The notes: a model not told the origin generated them from the letters alone. Numbered from the stretch's first letter, positions 23,701-35,122 are shown. The stretch: DNA of 64,000 bases from Hemerocallis citrina (GCA_017893485.1 CM030366.1:45258283-45322282), one strand, 5' to 3'. Numbers and translations: made by a program.

Positions 23701-26168
23701 TTCCTTTTATTGATCAAATGTTAGAAAGATTAGCAGGATATAGTCATTATTGTTTTTTAGATGGTTATAGTGGCTATAATCAAATTGTTATTGCTCCAGA
23801 AGATCAAGAAAAAACCACTTTTACATGTCCTTTTGGTACTTTTGCATACAGGAGGATGCCCTTTGGATTGTGCAATGCACCAGCTACATTTCAGAAGTGC
23901 ATGATGAGTATATTTTCCGACATGGTGGAAAGGTTCATCGAGGTATTTATGGATGATTTTAGTGTTTTTGGATCTTGTTTTGATGAATGCCTTAACCATT
24001 TGCAGCTTGTGCTTAAGAGATGTGAAGAATGCAATTTAGTGCTGAATTGGGAAAAGTGCAATTTTATGGTACAACAAGGTATTGTCTTAGGACATATGGT
24101 GTCAAAAAGAGGTATAGAGGTAGACAAAGCGAAAATCGATATAATATCAAAACTACCCTCTCCCACTACAGTAAAGGGTGTTAGGAGTTTTCTTGGACAT
24201 GCAGGGTTCTATAGAAGATTTATAAAAGATTTCTCAAAAATCTCCAAACCCCTTTGTGACTTGTTGACTAAGGATGTTGAGTTTGCATGGACAGAAGAAT
24301 GCACAAATGCTTTTATTACATTGAAAAATCTTCTCATTTCTGCACCTATTGTCATGGCACCAGATTGGAGCCATCCTTTCGAGCTCATGTGTGATGCAAG
24401 TGATTATGCTTTAGGGGCAGTTTTAGGTCAAAGAATCAATAAGACACCCCATGTTATTTACTATGCTTCTCGAACTTTAAATGATGCACAGCTTAATTAT
24501 TCCACTACTGAAAAAGAAATGTTAGCTGTAATTTTTGCTGTAGAGAAGTTTAGATCATATTTAATTGGTTCTAAAGTTATTGTTTTCACTGGCCATGCTG
24601 CTTTGAGATATTTGTTTGCCAAAAAGGATGCTAAGCCTAGGTTGATCAGATGGGTGCTGTTGCTTCAAGAATTCGATCTTGAGATTAGAGATAAGAAAGG
24701 AAGTGACAATGTTGTGGCAGATCACATGTCCAGACTACTGCATGAGGAAGAAAGAATTCTCCCACTTAATGAAAATTTCCCGGATGAGCACCTGTTTGAA
24801 ATAAACATATCACCGGGACAGTCGACTGGTAACAGGACCAGTCGACTGGTATCTCACTGCTCATATTTTCCATGGTTTGCAGATATTGTAAATTATCTCA
24901 CTGCTCATGTTTTTCCTCCAGGTATGACAAGTCAAGAAAGAAAGAGACTGGTGGCTATGTGCAAGCACTATTATTGGGATGATCCTTATTTGTTCAAATT
25001 TTACCCTGATCAAATTATAAGAAGATGTGTGGCAGAAGAAGAGCAAATAAGTATTCTACAACATTGCCACCAATATGCATGTGGAGGACATTTTGGACCA
25101 AAAAGAACAGCACTCAAGGTATTACAATCTGGATTTTATTGGCCTAAAGTATTCAAAGATGCTTTTTCATTTTGCAGGACTTGTGACAAATGCCAAAGGA
25201 CAGGCAACATCTCTTCTAGAAATCAGATGCCACTGCAAAACATCCAAGTAATCGAGTTGTTTGACGTTTGGGGAATCGACTTCATGGGTCCCTTTCCTAA
25301 CTCATTTGGTTATTTATATATTCTTGTGGGTGTGGATTATGTGTCTAAATGGGTCGAGGCTGTCCCCTCAAAAACTAATGATCACAAAGTTGTTATCAAG
25401 TTTTTACAGGAGAACATTTTCACTAGGTTTGGTACACCACGGGCAATAATTAGTGATGGAGGGAGCCACTTCAATAACTTTCCATTTGCTTCTTTGATGA
25501 AGAAATATGGTATCACACATAGGGTGGGCACCCCATATCACCCTCAAACTAGTGGGCAGGTGGAGATTAACAACAGAGAAATCAAAAGCATTTTGGAAAA
25601 GACAGTCAACACAAGGAGGAAGGATTGGTCGCTGCGCTTGAATGATGTATTATGGGCCTACCGAACAGCTTACAAAACACCCATCGGCATGTCACCATAC
25701 CGTTTGGTTTTTGGAAAAGCCTGTCATCTACCAGTGGAGTTGGAACACAAAGCTTATTGGGCCATTAAAAGGTTCAATTTTGATATGAAACAAGCAGGTG
25801 ACAAAAGAAGGTTGCAACTGAACGAGCTTGAAGAGTTGAGACACGATGCATATGAAAATGCAAAATTGTACAAGGAAAGGACCAAGTTGTACCATGACAA
25901 ACAGCTAGCAAGGAAGGATTTTTATGAAGGACAGAAGGAATTGATATACAACTCAAGATTAAGACTTTTTCCAGGCAAGCTTATGTCCAGATGGTATGGG
26001 CCATACATTGTCACAAGAGTCTTTCCACATGGTGCATTGGAGGTTCATAGCAAAGAGAAGAATCAAACATTTAAGGTGAACGGGCATAGAGCAAAGCCAT
26101 ACATAGAGATGAGCATCGAACCGCAAGAGGAAGATGTGAATCTTCAAACCATTCAATACATGGCATGA
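20721..26168 (+). pseudogene. Athila gag-pol, one 1816-codon frame with two TAG stops
   Basis: Three open segments (20721-21500, 21588-23306, 23319-26168) share one reading frame, interrupted only by TAG at 21498-21500 and TAG at 23304-23306. Order: gag capsid (SLKLNAKLWYDSLEPGSI, KFLKEFFP); zinc knuckle CAICSHVDHTTDTC (C-X2-C-X4-H-X4-C, intact); aspartic protease with ALLDLGASINLLPYSVYEKL; reverse transcriptase with [10 protein letters not shown]; RNase H with [14 protein letters not shown]; integrase zinc finger ([11 protein letters not shown] ... CRTCDKC) and catalytic Asp, Asp and Glu in [16 protein letters not shown] and GQVEINNRE. All catalytic motifs are present. The first stop lies between capsid and zinc knuckle, the second between protease and reverse transcriptase. 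Three linkers carry the paired GTCGAC module in frame. Start: first Met after the primer site. Confidence 0.92.
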
Positions 26169-26837
26169 CCTCATCAAGTCTAGCTGAAGACAGAAAACAC
26201 AGCGCTTATTGGGAGGCAACCCAATTTTCAGGGGAGTATTTACACTTTCCTTTCATTTTCTTTTCGTTATTCATCTTTTTATTTTTAGTCTCTCCTTCTT
26301 ACTAGATGGTAACACATGCCTATATTTTAAGCTTTGCGCGAACATTGAGGACAATGTTCCATCTAAGTTTGGGGGTATTAGTTAGTTATATTTGGAGTCT
26401 TTTGAATTTTTTTTTATTTTTTAGGATAAACAATTTCTTATAAAGTAATAGTAAGGATACTTATTTACTTTAGGATTGTTGAGTTTCATAATGCCTTACA
26501 AAATTATATGAGCCATGCGATTATACATAATAAACAAATGTGATACTTTTTCTGGTGATTATTCCCTTTAGATCTAGTCCTAAATTGAGTTTAAGTAAAT
26601 AGAGTGATAAAATATATATATATATATATATTTGAATAAAGTCAATCTACTCCAATGTTTTGGGTGCTTAGTAACTAGGGGTATTCATCACCAATGTTTA
26701 CCTTTACGTCAAACGGCAACTTGGAATATGAGTATGCAAAGCACTTTAAAGTTTGTGACTTGCTGAGTAACTGGGTGGATTCATCACAAATGTTTTGCAT
26801 TCGCGTAAAAAGGCAAGTGACAACTTTAGAGAAGAGA

Positions 26838-26889
<52 letters not shown>

Positions 26890-27182
26890 AGTTTGCTACT
26901 CGGTTTGTAGTGGAGAAAAGTGATAATCACAGATGGAGTTGTTACATACTATAATTAAAATTAATTGCATGACAAATATGATTGGGTTTGGGGATTATGA
27001 CTAAACAATTGCACTAGAGAAAGTGGGTATGTTTAAGTTTACTTTATCGGAAATTATTTATAGTTTAATATGTTGATGCTCACATAATAAAAAAATTCTT
27101 GGTTGAGAGTACTATTATTTTCCCCTTGTTCATAAGTTCACTTTTTGCTTGAGGACAAGCAAAATCTAAGTTTGGGGGTATT
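26169..27182 (+). other. Athila 3' non-coding region with A-tract and polypurine tract
   Basis: No env-like frame. It contains an AT microsatellite (about 26610-26630), a 46-base A run (26840-26885) and two copies of the phrase CTAAGTTTGGGGGTAT (near 26366 and 27167). The second, immediately before the 3' LTR, is the polypurine tract that primes plus-strand DNA. An open frame ending in a Lys run at 26694-26891 is an A-tract artefact. Confidence 0.8.
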
Positions 27183-28777
27183 TGATGAACACAATATTAT
27201 CCACATTTAGGAGCAATAATCTTAATGCAATTAGACATTTAAAAGCTCTATATGTGGTATTTAACTCTTATTTTCTCTTTTCCATAGGGAACAGCCTAAA
27301 ACGGAGAAACGAAGCAGATTCAGGATTTTAAGGATGATACACAAAAAACTGCAGATCATCGGTCGACTGGTCCATTACAACAGGCGACTGGCCAGAGAAG
27401 TTGATTTTCCACAGCCGCTTGGTGCAGTCGACTTACTCCACAGAACAGTCGATTTGGAGGATCAATTATGAAATCTGCAGAAGTTTCGACACAGTCGACT
27501 GGTAGGCGGCAGAGTCAAAAGATAAGATATTTGAAGTTTCGTCCAAATCTAATCCAAATCAGAACAGAAAAGGAAGAATAGAAGAAAAGAGAAAGAAATA
27601 ACACGCAGAAGAAGAGGGAGGAAATAAATAAAAGAAAAGGACTTTTCTATAAAAAGAAGAGTGCAAACCCTAATTCTCTAGCCGTGTTCTATAAATACCA
27701 ACCAAGAAGCATTATTCGGAGACTCTTCCACGCATCCTGAATCACCGAATCACAGAGTTCCAGAGTCATCAACAAGAGCACTTTATCAGCATCGAAGAAG
27801 AAGAGAGGAGAGCAAGCATAAGGAAAGGAACAGCCGATCGACTGTGTGACAACCAGCCGAGTCATCTAACCGAACCACATCAGTTTATTCCTTCTCTTTC
27901 TAATTCTTTTATGTTAATCATGTATTCGAACTTGTTGATCAATAAAGGTATTATTATGTGGAACTAATTTCATAGTTGGGTAGATTGAAGCCGTAGTTAT
28001 GTAGTGCTATATTCTTCTGAATCCTTCTACTTAGTTATTGATTGAATCTGATTGAATTGGTATAGATTGATGATAATCAAACTTGTTCTCAAAGTTCTGA
28101 GAGCAGTCGACTGAGGTGACAGCCAGTCGACTGACATACAGAACTTGAGAATATCAAGTTTGCATTACCATCTATCTGAATCTGTTATATGAGCATATTG
28201 AGACGACCCGTATCTCGTGTTCATAACTTGTAACAAGGGAATCCTTAGGGTTTCTTGGTTTAATCAACTTAAGGGATCTACATCTGATACCAATTTCTAG
28301 AACCTTGAGTGTTTGTTCGTTTCCACTGTTCTTATGTTTTCTTTAAGTACAACTTAGTAGATACCATGCTAAATACTTAATGAAAGAAACGAATTAGAGT
28401 AGATACCATGCCTAATTCTTGGCTTAGGGAAACATTACTTTAAGGAGTAGATACCATGCCCTTGAAGAGAACAAACATGAGTAATAAGAAGAAGTTCAGA
28501 AGGTAACTTAGCATTATTGACTACCGGTGGAGATCTAAACCCAACTACGTAATAAATATTTGTGATTCAGTATATCTTAATCTTTTCATTTCTTTTAGAC
28601 CTTTAGAACAACTCTTTATCATTCTCACATTTTCTATTGATTAGTAAGTTAATTTCTACAATCTCTGTGGGATCGACCCTTGCTATTACTACGCTTCTAT
28701 AAACGATTCATACACTTGCGAGGTTTTTAATTTGTGTCTAGTTTATCTATTTATTTAGGTAACTAGATTGCACAACA
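27183..28777 (+). repeat. 3' LTR of the Athila-type element
   Basis: 1595 bp. It matches the 5' LTR with few substitutions. The main difference is loss of about 20 bp, so that the pair at 19291/19311 of the 5' LTR is here a single box (27494-27499). Confidence 0.95.
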
Positions 28778-28782
28778 GAATT

Positions 28783-29614
28783 CTGAGAACATATCTTGTT
28801 CATGTATTGTAGTCCCTGATTTGTCTTTTTGGTCTTAATTGTGTGTCTTGAAAATACTGTATAAACTAATACTAGGAATCATTCTAATAATAGTGTAAAT
28901 AGAACGAGTGTTGTGTTCAGCAAGATGCAGCTACAGAACTATTGATAATTTGTTTCCTGAAGCACTTTCTTAAAAATATATTATGAGATGCTCATTGTGG
29001 AACTGCTTGTATGTCTCATTCATGCAGATATCATGGAAATATTTGATGCTTACACTTTTACTATTTGCTTAATTGATCACTACACACTTTTTGCATGCCA
29101 TTTGTGTTTCTGTTCAAACATACTCTCTTTATTTCAGCAAATGCCGATTAACTGGATTATTACCACTGTAAATCTGTATCATTGTCTATGTATGGAAGAG
29201 ATCATCAAATAGCACGTGAAATGCACCCACACTTTACCCCAAATATATATTAATTGGAAACTTTTTTGGTGAAAGCGGATTCGAACTCTCGGCCTCTTGT
29301 TTATCAGCGAAGAGACTGGACCAGTGATTGGCCACTTGGAGAAAGTTCGAGAACTAGAATGCTGCTGCAACTTTTGTTTAACGATCACTCACTTGGGTTA
29401 TCTTTGTAACAAATGTATTGTAACTAGCAGTTTCTATTATTATATCTCAAAAATTAGAACTGTGCATTTTATGATTGACAACGACCGATCAACCAACCGC
29501 AACCATGCATTTCTATATCCAAGTTATACTAATCATCCACTTAAATTAGTCACCAATAGTTAAATCTCAACTGCACTTGACCTATTACCACAAATACCAC
29601 CAAAATATTATTCA
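28783..29614. other. CACTA interior between Athila and copia insertions; no gene
   Basis: No domain-bearing frame. It includes a SINE-like stretch. The rest is AT-rich and looks intronic. Confidence 0.4.
29255..29375 (-). mobile_element. Possible tRNA-derived SINE
   Basis: On the minus strand AAGTGGCCAATCACTGG (box A-like) is followed about 40 bases later by GAGTTCGAATCC, a good pol III box B, then an AAAAAAG run. This spacing and the box B wording are typical of plant SINEs. It cannot be folded as a functional tRNA, and no flanking duplication was found. Confidence 0.3.
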
Positions 29615-29795
29615 TGTTAGGGTTTGGATTGTTAGGGTTTTGAGAAGATGAGGAAGAGAAGAGAACAAGAGAGAGCCAGCTGTAGGAAGAGACAGAGAAT
29701 GCCAAAAGTTAATTTCATTCATTTGATTCATTTGTTACATATATGAGGATACAAAGCCCATTGGGCCCTAAAAGCAATTGGGTCATAACATAACA
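29615..29795 (-). repeat. 3' LTR of copia 1
   Basis: 181 bp, bounded by TSD ATTCA and the purine-rich tract (AAGGTGGAGAT on the minus strand, just inside). Confidence 0.93.
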
Positions 29796-32700
29796 ATCTC
29801 CACCTTGAACCAAATTGCATCTAAAACAAACTAAAACATAAAGCAAATGCATAAAGCAAACATAACCTAAACAAAGGTAAACATAAAGATATACTAGCAA
29901 CATGCTAGAAACCAAACTAGCTCAAACTAGCTAGAAACCAACCGACATCAAATTTGAACAAAGCTTGAACTTTGCAATTGGAAGAGGCTTTGTAAGCATA
30001 TCGGCCGGATTCGATTCGGTACCAATCTTCTTCACGGCAACCTTGCCTTCCGAGATCACATCTCGAACAAAATGGTATCGAATGTCAATGTGCTTCGTCT
30101 TCTCATGGTACATGCGGTCCTTGGTCAAATGAATCGTGCTTTGGTTATCACAAAACACCGTAATAGGACCCTCGAGTGAAGACATCTCACCAACAAACGC
30201 CTTGAGCAAAATAGCCTCCTTAATAGCCTCAGTAATTGCCATATATTCAACCGCAGTACTTGAGAGTGCAACGGTGGCTTGAAGTGTAGTCTTCCAACTA
30301 ATTGCACAATCTACAAGGGTAAAAACATAACCCGTCAAAGAACGCCTCTTGTCCAAATCACCCGCAAAATCCGCATCCACATAACCCGTTAGTTTCTTGC
30401 CATTACCAAACTCCAAACGAGCATCAATAGTACCTCTCAAATAGCGGAAGATCCACTTCACTGCTTCCAATGCCCTTTCTCCGGACAAGAGAGTTATCTA
30501 CTTACCACACTAACGGCTTGAGCAATGTCGGGTCGAGTACACACCATCAAGTACATGAGACTCCCGACCGCACTTGAATAAGGAACCTTTTTCATATATT
30601 TCTTCTCATCATCGGATTTTGGGCTTAAAGCGGCCGAAAGCTTGAAATGCGCTGCAAGAGGTGTTGAAACAACTTTCGCTTTCTCCATGCCAAAACGTCG
30701 TAGCACTTTCTCGGCAAAACTCTTTTGTGAAAGAAACAACTTTCTTTTGGACCTATCCCTTGTGATCTCCATCCCGAGAATCCTTTTGGCGGCCCCCAAA
30801 TCTTTCATCTCAAATGCCAAACTTAGTTGCTCTTTCAACCTTCTAACTTCTTTCAAGTTTGAGGATGCAATCAACATGTCATCCACATAGAGCAACAAGT
30901 AAATGAAATCCCCACCATCCAACTTCTTGAAATAAACACAACTATCATAATTGGAACGATGGAAATTAATACTCACCATGAATGAGTAAAACTTCTTATA
31001 CCATTGCCGCGGTGATTGCTTAAGGCCATAAAGGGACTTCTTCAAAAGACACACACGGTCCTTCTTTCCCGCAACCTCAAAATCCTCCGGTTGGCTCATG
31101 TAAATTTGCTCATCCAAATCACCATGCAAGAAGGCAGTTTTCACATCCCTTTGCTCCAATTCTAAATTCTTCATTGCCACCAAAGAGAGCAAAACTCGAA
31201 TGGAGGTGTGCTTAACTACAGGAGAGAACACATCATTGAAGTCCACACCTTGGACTTGACTATACCCTTTAGCCACCAGCCTTGCCTTGTATCGAAAATC
31301 CGCAGGATTTGAGCCATCAATCTTCCTCTTAAATAGTCACTTGCAACCCACAATCCTCTTACCACTCGGAGGCTTCACAAGAGACCAAGTCTCATTTTGT
31401 TGCAAAGATTGTAACTCTTCATTCATAGCGGCAACCCAATTGGCCGCATCTTTAGAAGAAATAGCTTCCTTGTAGGAAGATGGCTTACAATACTCCACAT
31501 CCTCTACAATTGCCAAACAATAAGCAAAGTCGGAGTATCCATACCTTGTAGGTGGTCTTGTTTTTCTTCTAGCTCGGTCCCTTACCAATGCATATGGTTG
31601 TGCCTCTTCTTGGGCTTCCTCCAAACTGACATCATCATGTGAGATCAAATCATCACTTTCTTGGACCGGCACCTCAAACTCCACCTTCTTCTCAACCGTC
31701 TCATTCTCCTTCATAGTTGGCTCGGGTGCAACATCATTTGCCTTCAACATGGCCGACTCATTGAAAATGACATCTCTTGACATAAGGAACTTGGATGATT
31801 CGGGACACCACAACTTATATCCCTTCATATTTGTGGGATACCCAACAAAAATACACTTCTTCAATCTAGGCTCCAACTTTCCTTCATTCACATGTGCATA
31901 AGCGGGACAACCAAAAACCCTCAAATTCGAATAATCGGCCGTCTTACCCGACCACACTTCTTCGGGTGTCTTCAACTCAATTGAAGTGGTAGAAGATCGA
32001 TTTACCAAATAGCAAGATGTGTTAATGGCTTCCGCCCAAAACTCCTTACCCAAACCCGTATTTGAAAGCATACTTCTAGACCTTTCAAGTAGTATCCTAT
32101 TCATCCTTTCTGCAACACCATTTTATTGTGGAGTGTTGACCACTGTCTTGTACCGAACAATCCCTTCAGCCTTGCAAAAATTATCAAACTCACGGATGTA
32201 AAACTCCAAACCGTTATCGGTTCTCAACCTCTTAACTTTCCTTCCCGTTTGGTTCTCCAAAAGTGACTTCAATTCTTTGAAGGTGCGAAACACATCACTT
32301 TTCTCTTTCAAGAAATAAACCCAAACCTTCCTTGAGAAATCATCAATGAAAGTAAGCATGTAACGAGAACCATTACCTTTGGAAGGCTCACGAGAAGGTC
32401 CCCAAAGATCCGAATGGATGTAGTCCAATGTTCCCTTGGTCGAATGAATGGCCGTGGAGAAGCTCAACCTCTTATGCTTGCCAAATACACAATGCTCACA
32501 AAACTCCAAGTTGCCCGTGCATTGACCACACAACAAGCCTCTCTTGCTCAAAATGGTCATTCCTCGCTCGCTCATATGCCCCAATCTCATATGCCAAAGC
32601 CTAGTAGCATCCTCATCCGACATAGTATCCGAACGTGTAATGGCGGCCGAGCCCGTGACCGTGGAACCTTGTAAGAAATAAAGAGTTCCAATTCTCTTCG

Positions 32701-32833
32701 CCTTCATGATTGTGAGAGCCCCTTTAGAGACTCTAAGGACTCCACCTTCACTTTGGAACTTACACCCCTTTTCTTCAAGAGACCCCAAAGAAATCAAATT
32801 CTTAGACAAATCGGGTACATGCCTCACACCCGT

Positions 32834-33589
32834 TGTAACGCCCCGCCCCAATACTCAGACAAATTATAAATACTATGTAGTACAACTGCCCACCACAGGC
32901 TGCCTCTCAAAAGGTGGTTAACCGGATTGGTGACTCTTGATCATTGGCTAATAGTATTTATACTCAAATTATCCTATCAAACTTCCTATGTGGGACTAAA
33001 TTTCTCAATCTCAATCTCAATCTCAAATTCCGAGCAGACCAGTCGACTGCTAATCCAACCAGTCGACTGTTCGCTCCAAACTGGGGTATTACATACACCC
33101 CCCCCCTTAGGGATCAGCGTCCTCGCTGAGTACAGGGCACACCTCAAGTGTAGGATCGCCCTTTCTAGCCGATGTAGTATAGTTCTTGATCCCGGAGATC
33201 AATCATTCACCACACCGCAGATCGGATACCACACTCAACACCGACCCCAGAGCTCAATGACTCCTAGCACCGCAGATCATATAGACCTCTACTACATCCG
33301 GTGTCGAAAGTCGGCTCTGATACCATTTCTGTAACGCCCCGTCCCAATACTCAGACAAATTATAAATACTATGTAGTACAACTGCTCACCACAGGTTGCC
33401 TCTCAAAAGGTGGTTAACCGGATTGGTGACTCTTGATCATTGGCTAATAGTATTTATACTCAAATTATCCTATCAAACTTCCCATGTGGGACTAAATTTC
33501 TCAATCTCAATCTCAATCTCAAATTCCGAGTAGACCAGTCGACTGCTAATCCAACCAGTCGACTGTTCGCTCCAAACTGGGGTATTACA
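32834..33589 (-). mobile_element. TRIM (miniature LTR element), 756 bp, nested in copia 1
   Basis: Two 260-bp direct repeats (32834-33093 and 33330-33589) enclose 236 bp of internal sequence. The TSD is CCCGT at 32829-32833 and 33590-33594. On the minus strand the LTR runs TGTAATACCCC...GGGGCGTTACA, with a TATA box (GAGTATAAATACT). A tRNA-iMet primer site lies at 33313-33325 and a G-rich polypurine tract (AAGGGGGGGGGTGTA) just before the 3' LTR. No protein is encoded. The LTRs differ at five positions in 260, all C/T. Each LTR holds one GTCGAC pair exactly 20 bp apart. Confidence 0.95.
33313..33325 (-). promoter_or_regulatory. TRIM primer binding site (tRNA-iMet)
   Basis: TGGTATCAGAGCC on the minus strand, four bases after the 5' LTR, the canonical plant initiator-Met primer site. 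Confidence 0.9.
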
Positions 33590-34925
33590 CCCGTCAACCT
33601 TCGGACCTTTCTATCATGGAACTTAATTGTTACCGAACCAATTTCGGCAACCTTACACATATTGTTATTCCCCATGAGAACCTGACCATCCGTAGGCTCA
33701 TAAGTCTCAAACCAATCTCTATTCGGAGTCATGTGTTGCGAAGCATCCGTATCCATCACCCAACAATGTATATCATCAACATTAGTATCTATCACACAAA
33801 GAGTATCAACCGTGTCACATTCGGCCACATTGGCCTCCTCCGAAGAAGAACCTTTACTATCCGCCTTTTGTTTATTTTTGAGCTTGAAACAATCGGCCTT
33901 AATGTGTCCCTTCTTCTTACAATAGTTGCACGTCAAATTATTGTGCCTAGACTTCGAGCGGGTCCTTGTATCTTTCGAGTTTCGGTCCCATGACCTACCT
34001 CGATCAACAACTAAACCAACACCTTGGCTCCCTTTCTCATTATTGGTCATTTCACTATCAATGTGCAACTTGGCTTGCAAATTGCTCTTAACATCCTCTA
34101 GAGAAATTTTATCTCTACTATAAATCAACATGTCTATAAAAGCCTTGTTTAATGCGGGCAATGAGCATAATAACAAAAGAGCTTGGTCCTCATCCTCCAC
34201 CTTAATATTAATCTTACTTTAGTCATTCAAAATAGATGCAAACTCCATAATATGATTGGAAATTGATGTACCTTCAACTATGCAAAGAGTGTAGAGGCAC
34301 AATTTCAACCGCAGTCGATTGGTGAGGGACTTCTTCATGTAAATGTTCTCTAACTTCTCCCACAAAGCCTTAGCGGTCTTCTCCGATAGGACCTCTTGCA
34401 ATGTCGAATCGCTCAAACATAATTGGATAATAGAGAGCGTTTTATCATCCATCTCTCTCCATTTCTTATCTGCCACCGCATCAATCAATTTTTCTCGACC
34501 AAAAATGGCATCCTTAACGTCTTGGCTCGACAAAATCGCTGTCATACGCACTTGTCATAATACAAAACTCGTCTTCCCATCATACTACTCAATATCATAT
34601 TTCTCCGACATATCCATTCAAATTTCTTGAACCCAATTCAACAAAACACCAAATTTTTCCCCCCCAAAAATTAATTACTCAAATCACAAAATCAAACCTT
34701 CCTTCTTGATATCCTCCCTCCTCCGGTGCTCGCGACGACGAAGACCAAGAAACCCGACGAAGATCTGGACTGGGACTCGCTCTTTCAAATCCCCATTTGA
34801 TTCGGTGGCTAGCTGTGGCTGGGATCGTTCGGCAGGGTTGTGGCTGGGATTGTTCGGCAGGGTTGTGGTGGCCGGGGTGGCGGAAGGGATCAGGAGAAGG
34901 GATCGGGACGAGGAGTTTTGGTGCT

Positions 34926-34938
34926 GGCTCTGATACCA
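34926..34938 (-). promoter_or_regulatory. copia 1 primer binding site (tRNA-iMet)
   Basis: TGGTATCAGAGCC on the minus strand, three bases after the 5' LTR. Confidence 0.9.
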
Positions 34939-34941
34939 ATT

Positions 34942-35122
34942 TGTTAGGGTTTGGATTGTTATGGTTTTGAGAAGATGAGGAAGAGAAGAGAAGAAGAGAG
35001 AGCCGGCTATAGGAAGAGACAGAGAATGCCAAAAGTTAATTTCATTCATTTGATTCATTTGTTACATATATGCGGATACAAAGCCCATTGGGCCCTAAGA
35101 GCAATTGGGTCATAACATAACA
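34942..35122 (-). repeat. 5' LTR of copia 1
   Basis: 181 bp, paired with 29615-29795 and bounded by TSD ATTCA. Confidence 0.93.

Larger units (their letters stand above)
18980..28777 (+). mobile_element. Athila-type Ty3 LTR retrotransposon, 9.8 kb
   Basis: The LTRs (1616 and 1595 bp) start TGATGAACAC and end TTGCACAACA. The TSD is GAATT at 18975-18979 and 28778-28782. A tRNA-Asp-type primer site, a single gag-pol frame with two TAG stops, about 1 kb of 3' non-coding sequence and a polypurine tract follow in order. Reverse transcriptase wording ([20 protein letters not shown]) is characteristic of the Athila clade. No env-like ORF, which some Athila elements carry, is found. The LTRs are very similar apart from one 20-bp deletion in the 3' LTR, so the insertion is comparatively young. 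Confidence 0.95.
29931..34551 (-). pseudogene. copia 1 gag-pol, broken by stops, a frameshift and the TRIM
   Basis: Gag (34551 to about 33900) has a UBN2-type capsid region, a TAA after EFASILND (34219-34221), and an intact zinc knuckle CNYCKKKGHIKADC. The protease signature reads WVMDTDASQHM, with Asp in place of the usual Gly of the active site. After the TRIM the frame resumes with a GAG-pre-integrase HxxxC..C block ([13 protein letters not shown]) and integrase ([19 protein letters not shown]). It stops at TAA in NTPQ-stop-NGVAER, where a second Gln is canonical. The next segment ends at VGCK-stop-LFKRK (TGA for Trp). Reverse transcriptase (YVDDML, LYGLKQSPRQWY) runs 31276-30494, then a frameshift leads to RNase H (YVDADFAGD, VEYMAITEA, CDNQSTIHL, KHIDIRYHFVRD), which ends normally at 29931. 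At least three stops, one frameshift and one insertion: inactive. Confidence 0.9.
29615..35122 (-). mobile_element. Ty1/copia retrotransposon (Tork-like), interrupted by a TRIM
   Basis: Both LTRs are 181 bp (29615-29795 and 34942-35122), TGTTAGGG to CATAACA as read on plus, with TSD ATTCA at 29610-29614 and 35123-35127. Read on the minus strand: 5' LTR, tRNA-iMet primer site at 34926-34938, gag, protease, integrase, reverse transcriptase, RNase H, purine-rich tract AAGGTGGAGAT, 3' LTR. About six substitutions separate the LTRs (about 3%). The TRIM at 32834-33589 splits it inside the protease/pre-integrase region. Tork-like is inferred from the reverse transcriptase wording; the LTRs are short for that group. 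Confidence 0.94.

Noticed and set aside
26694..26891. 65-residue frame ending in poly-Lys
   Set aside because: Produced by a 46-base A run in the Athila 3' non-coding region.
26169..27182. env-like gene of the Athila element
   Set aside because: No long frame, signal peptide or membrane segment is present in this 1-kb region.
29270..29340. tRNA gene on the minus strand
   Set aside because: A good box B is present but the arms do not fold as a tRNA and there is no acceptor stem; reported as a possible SINE.
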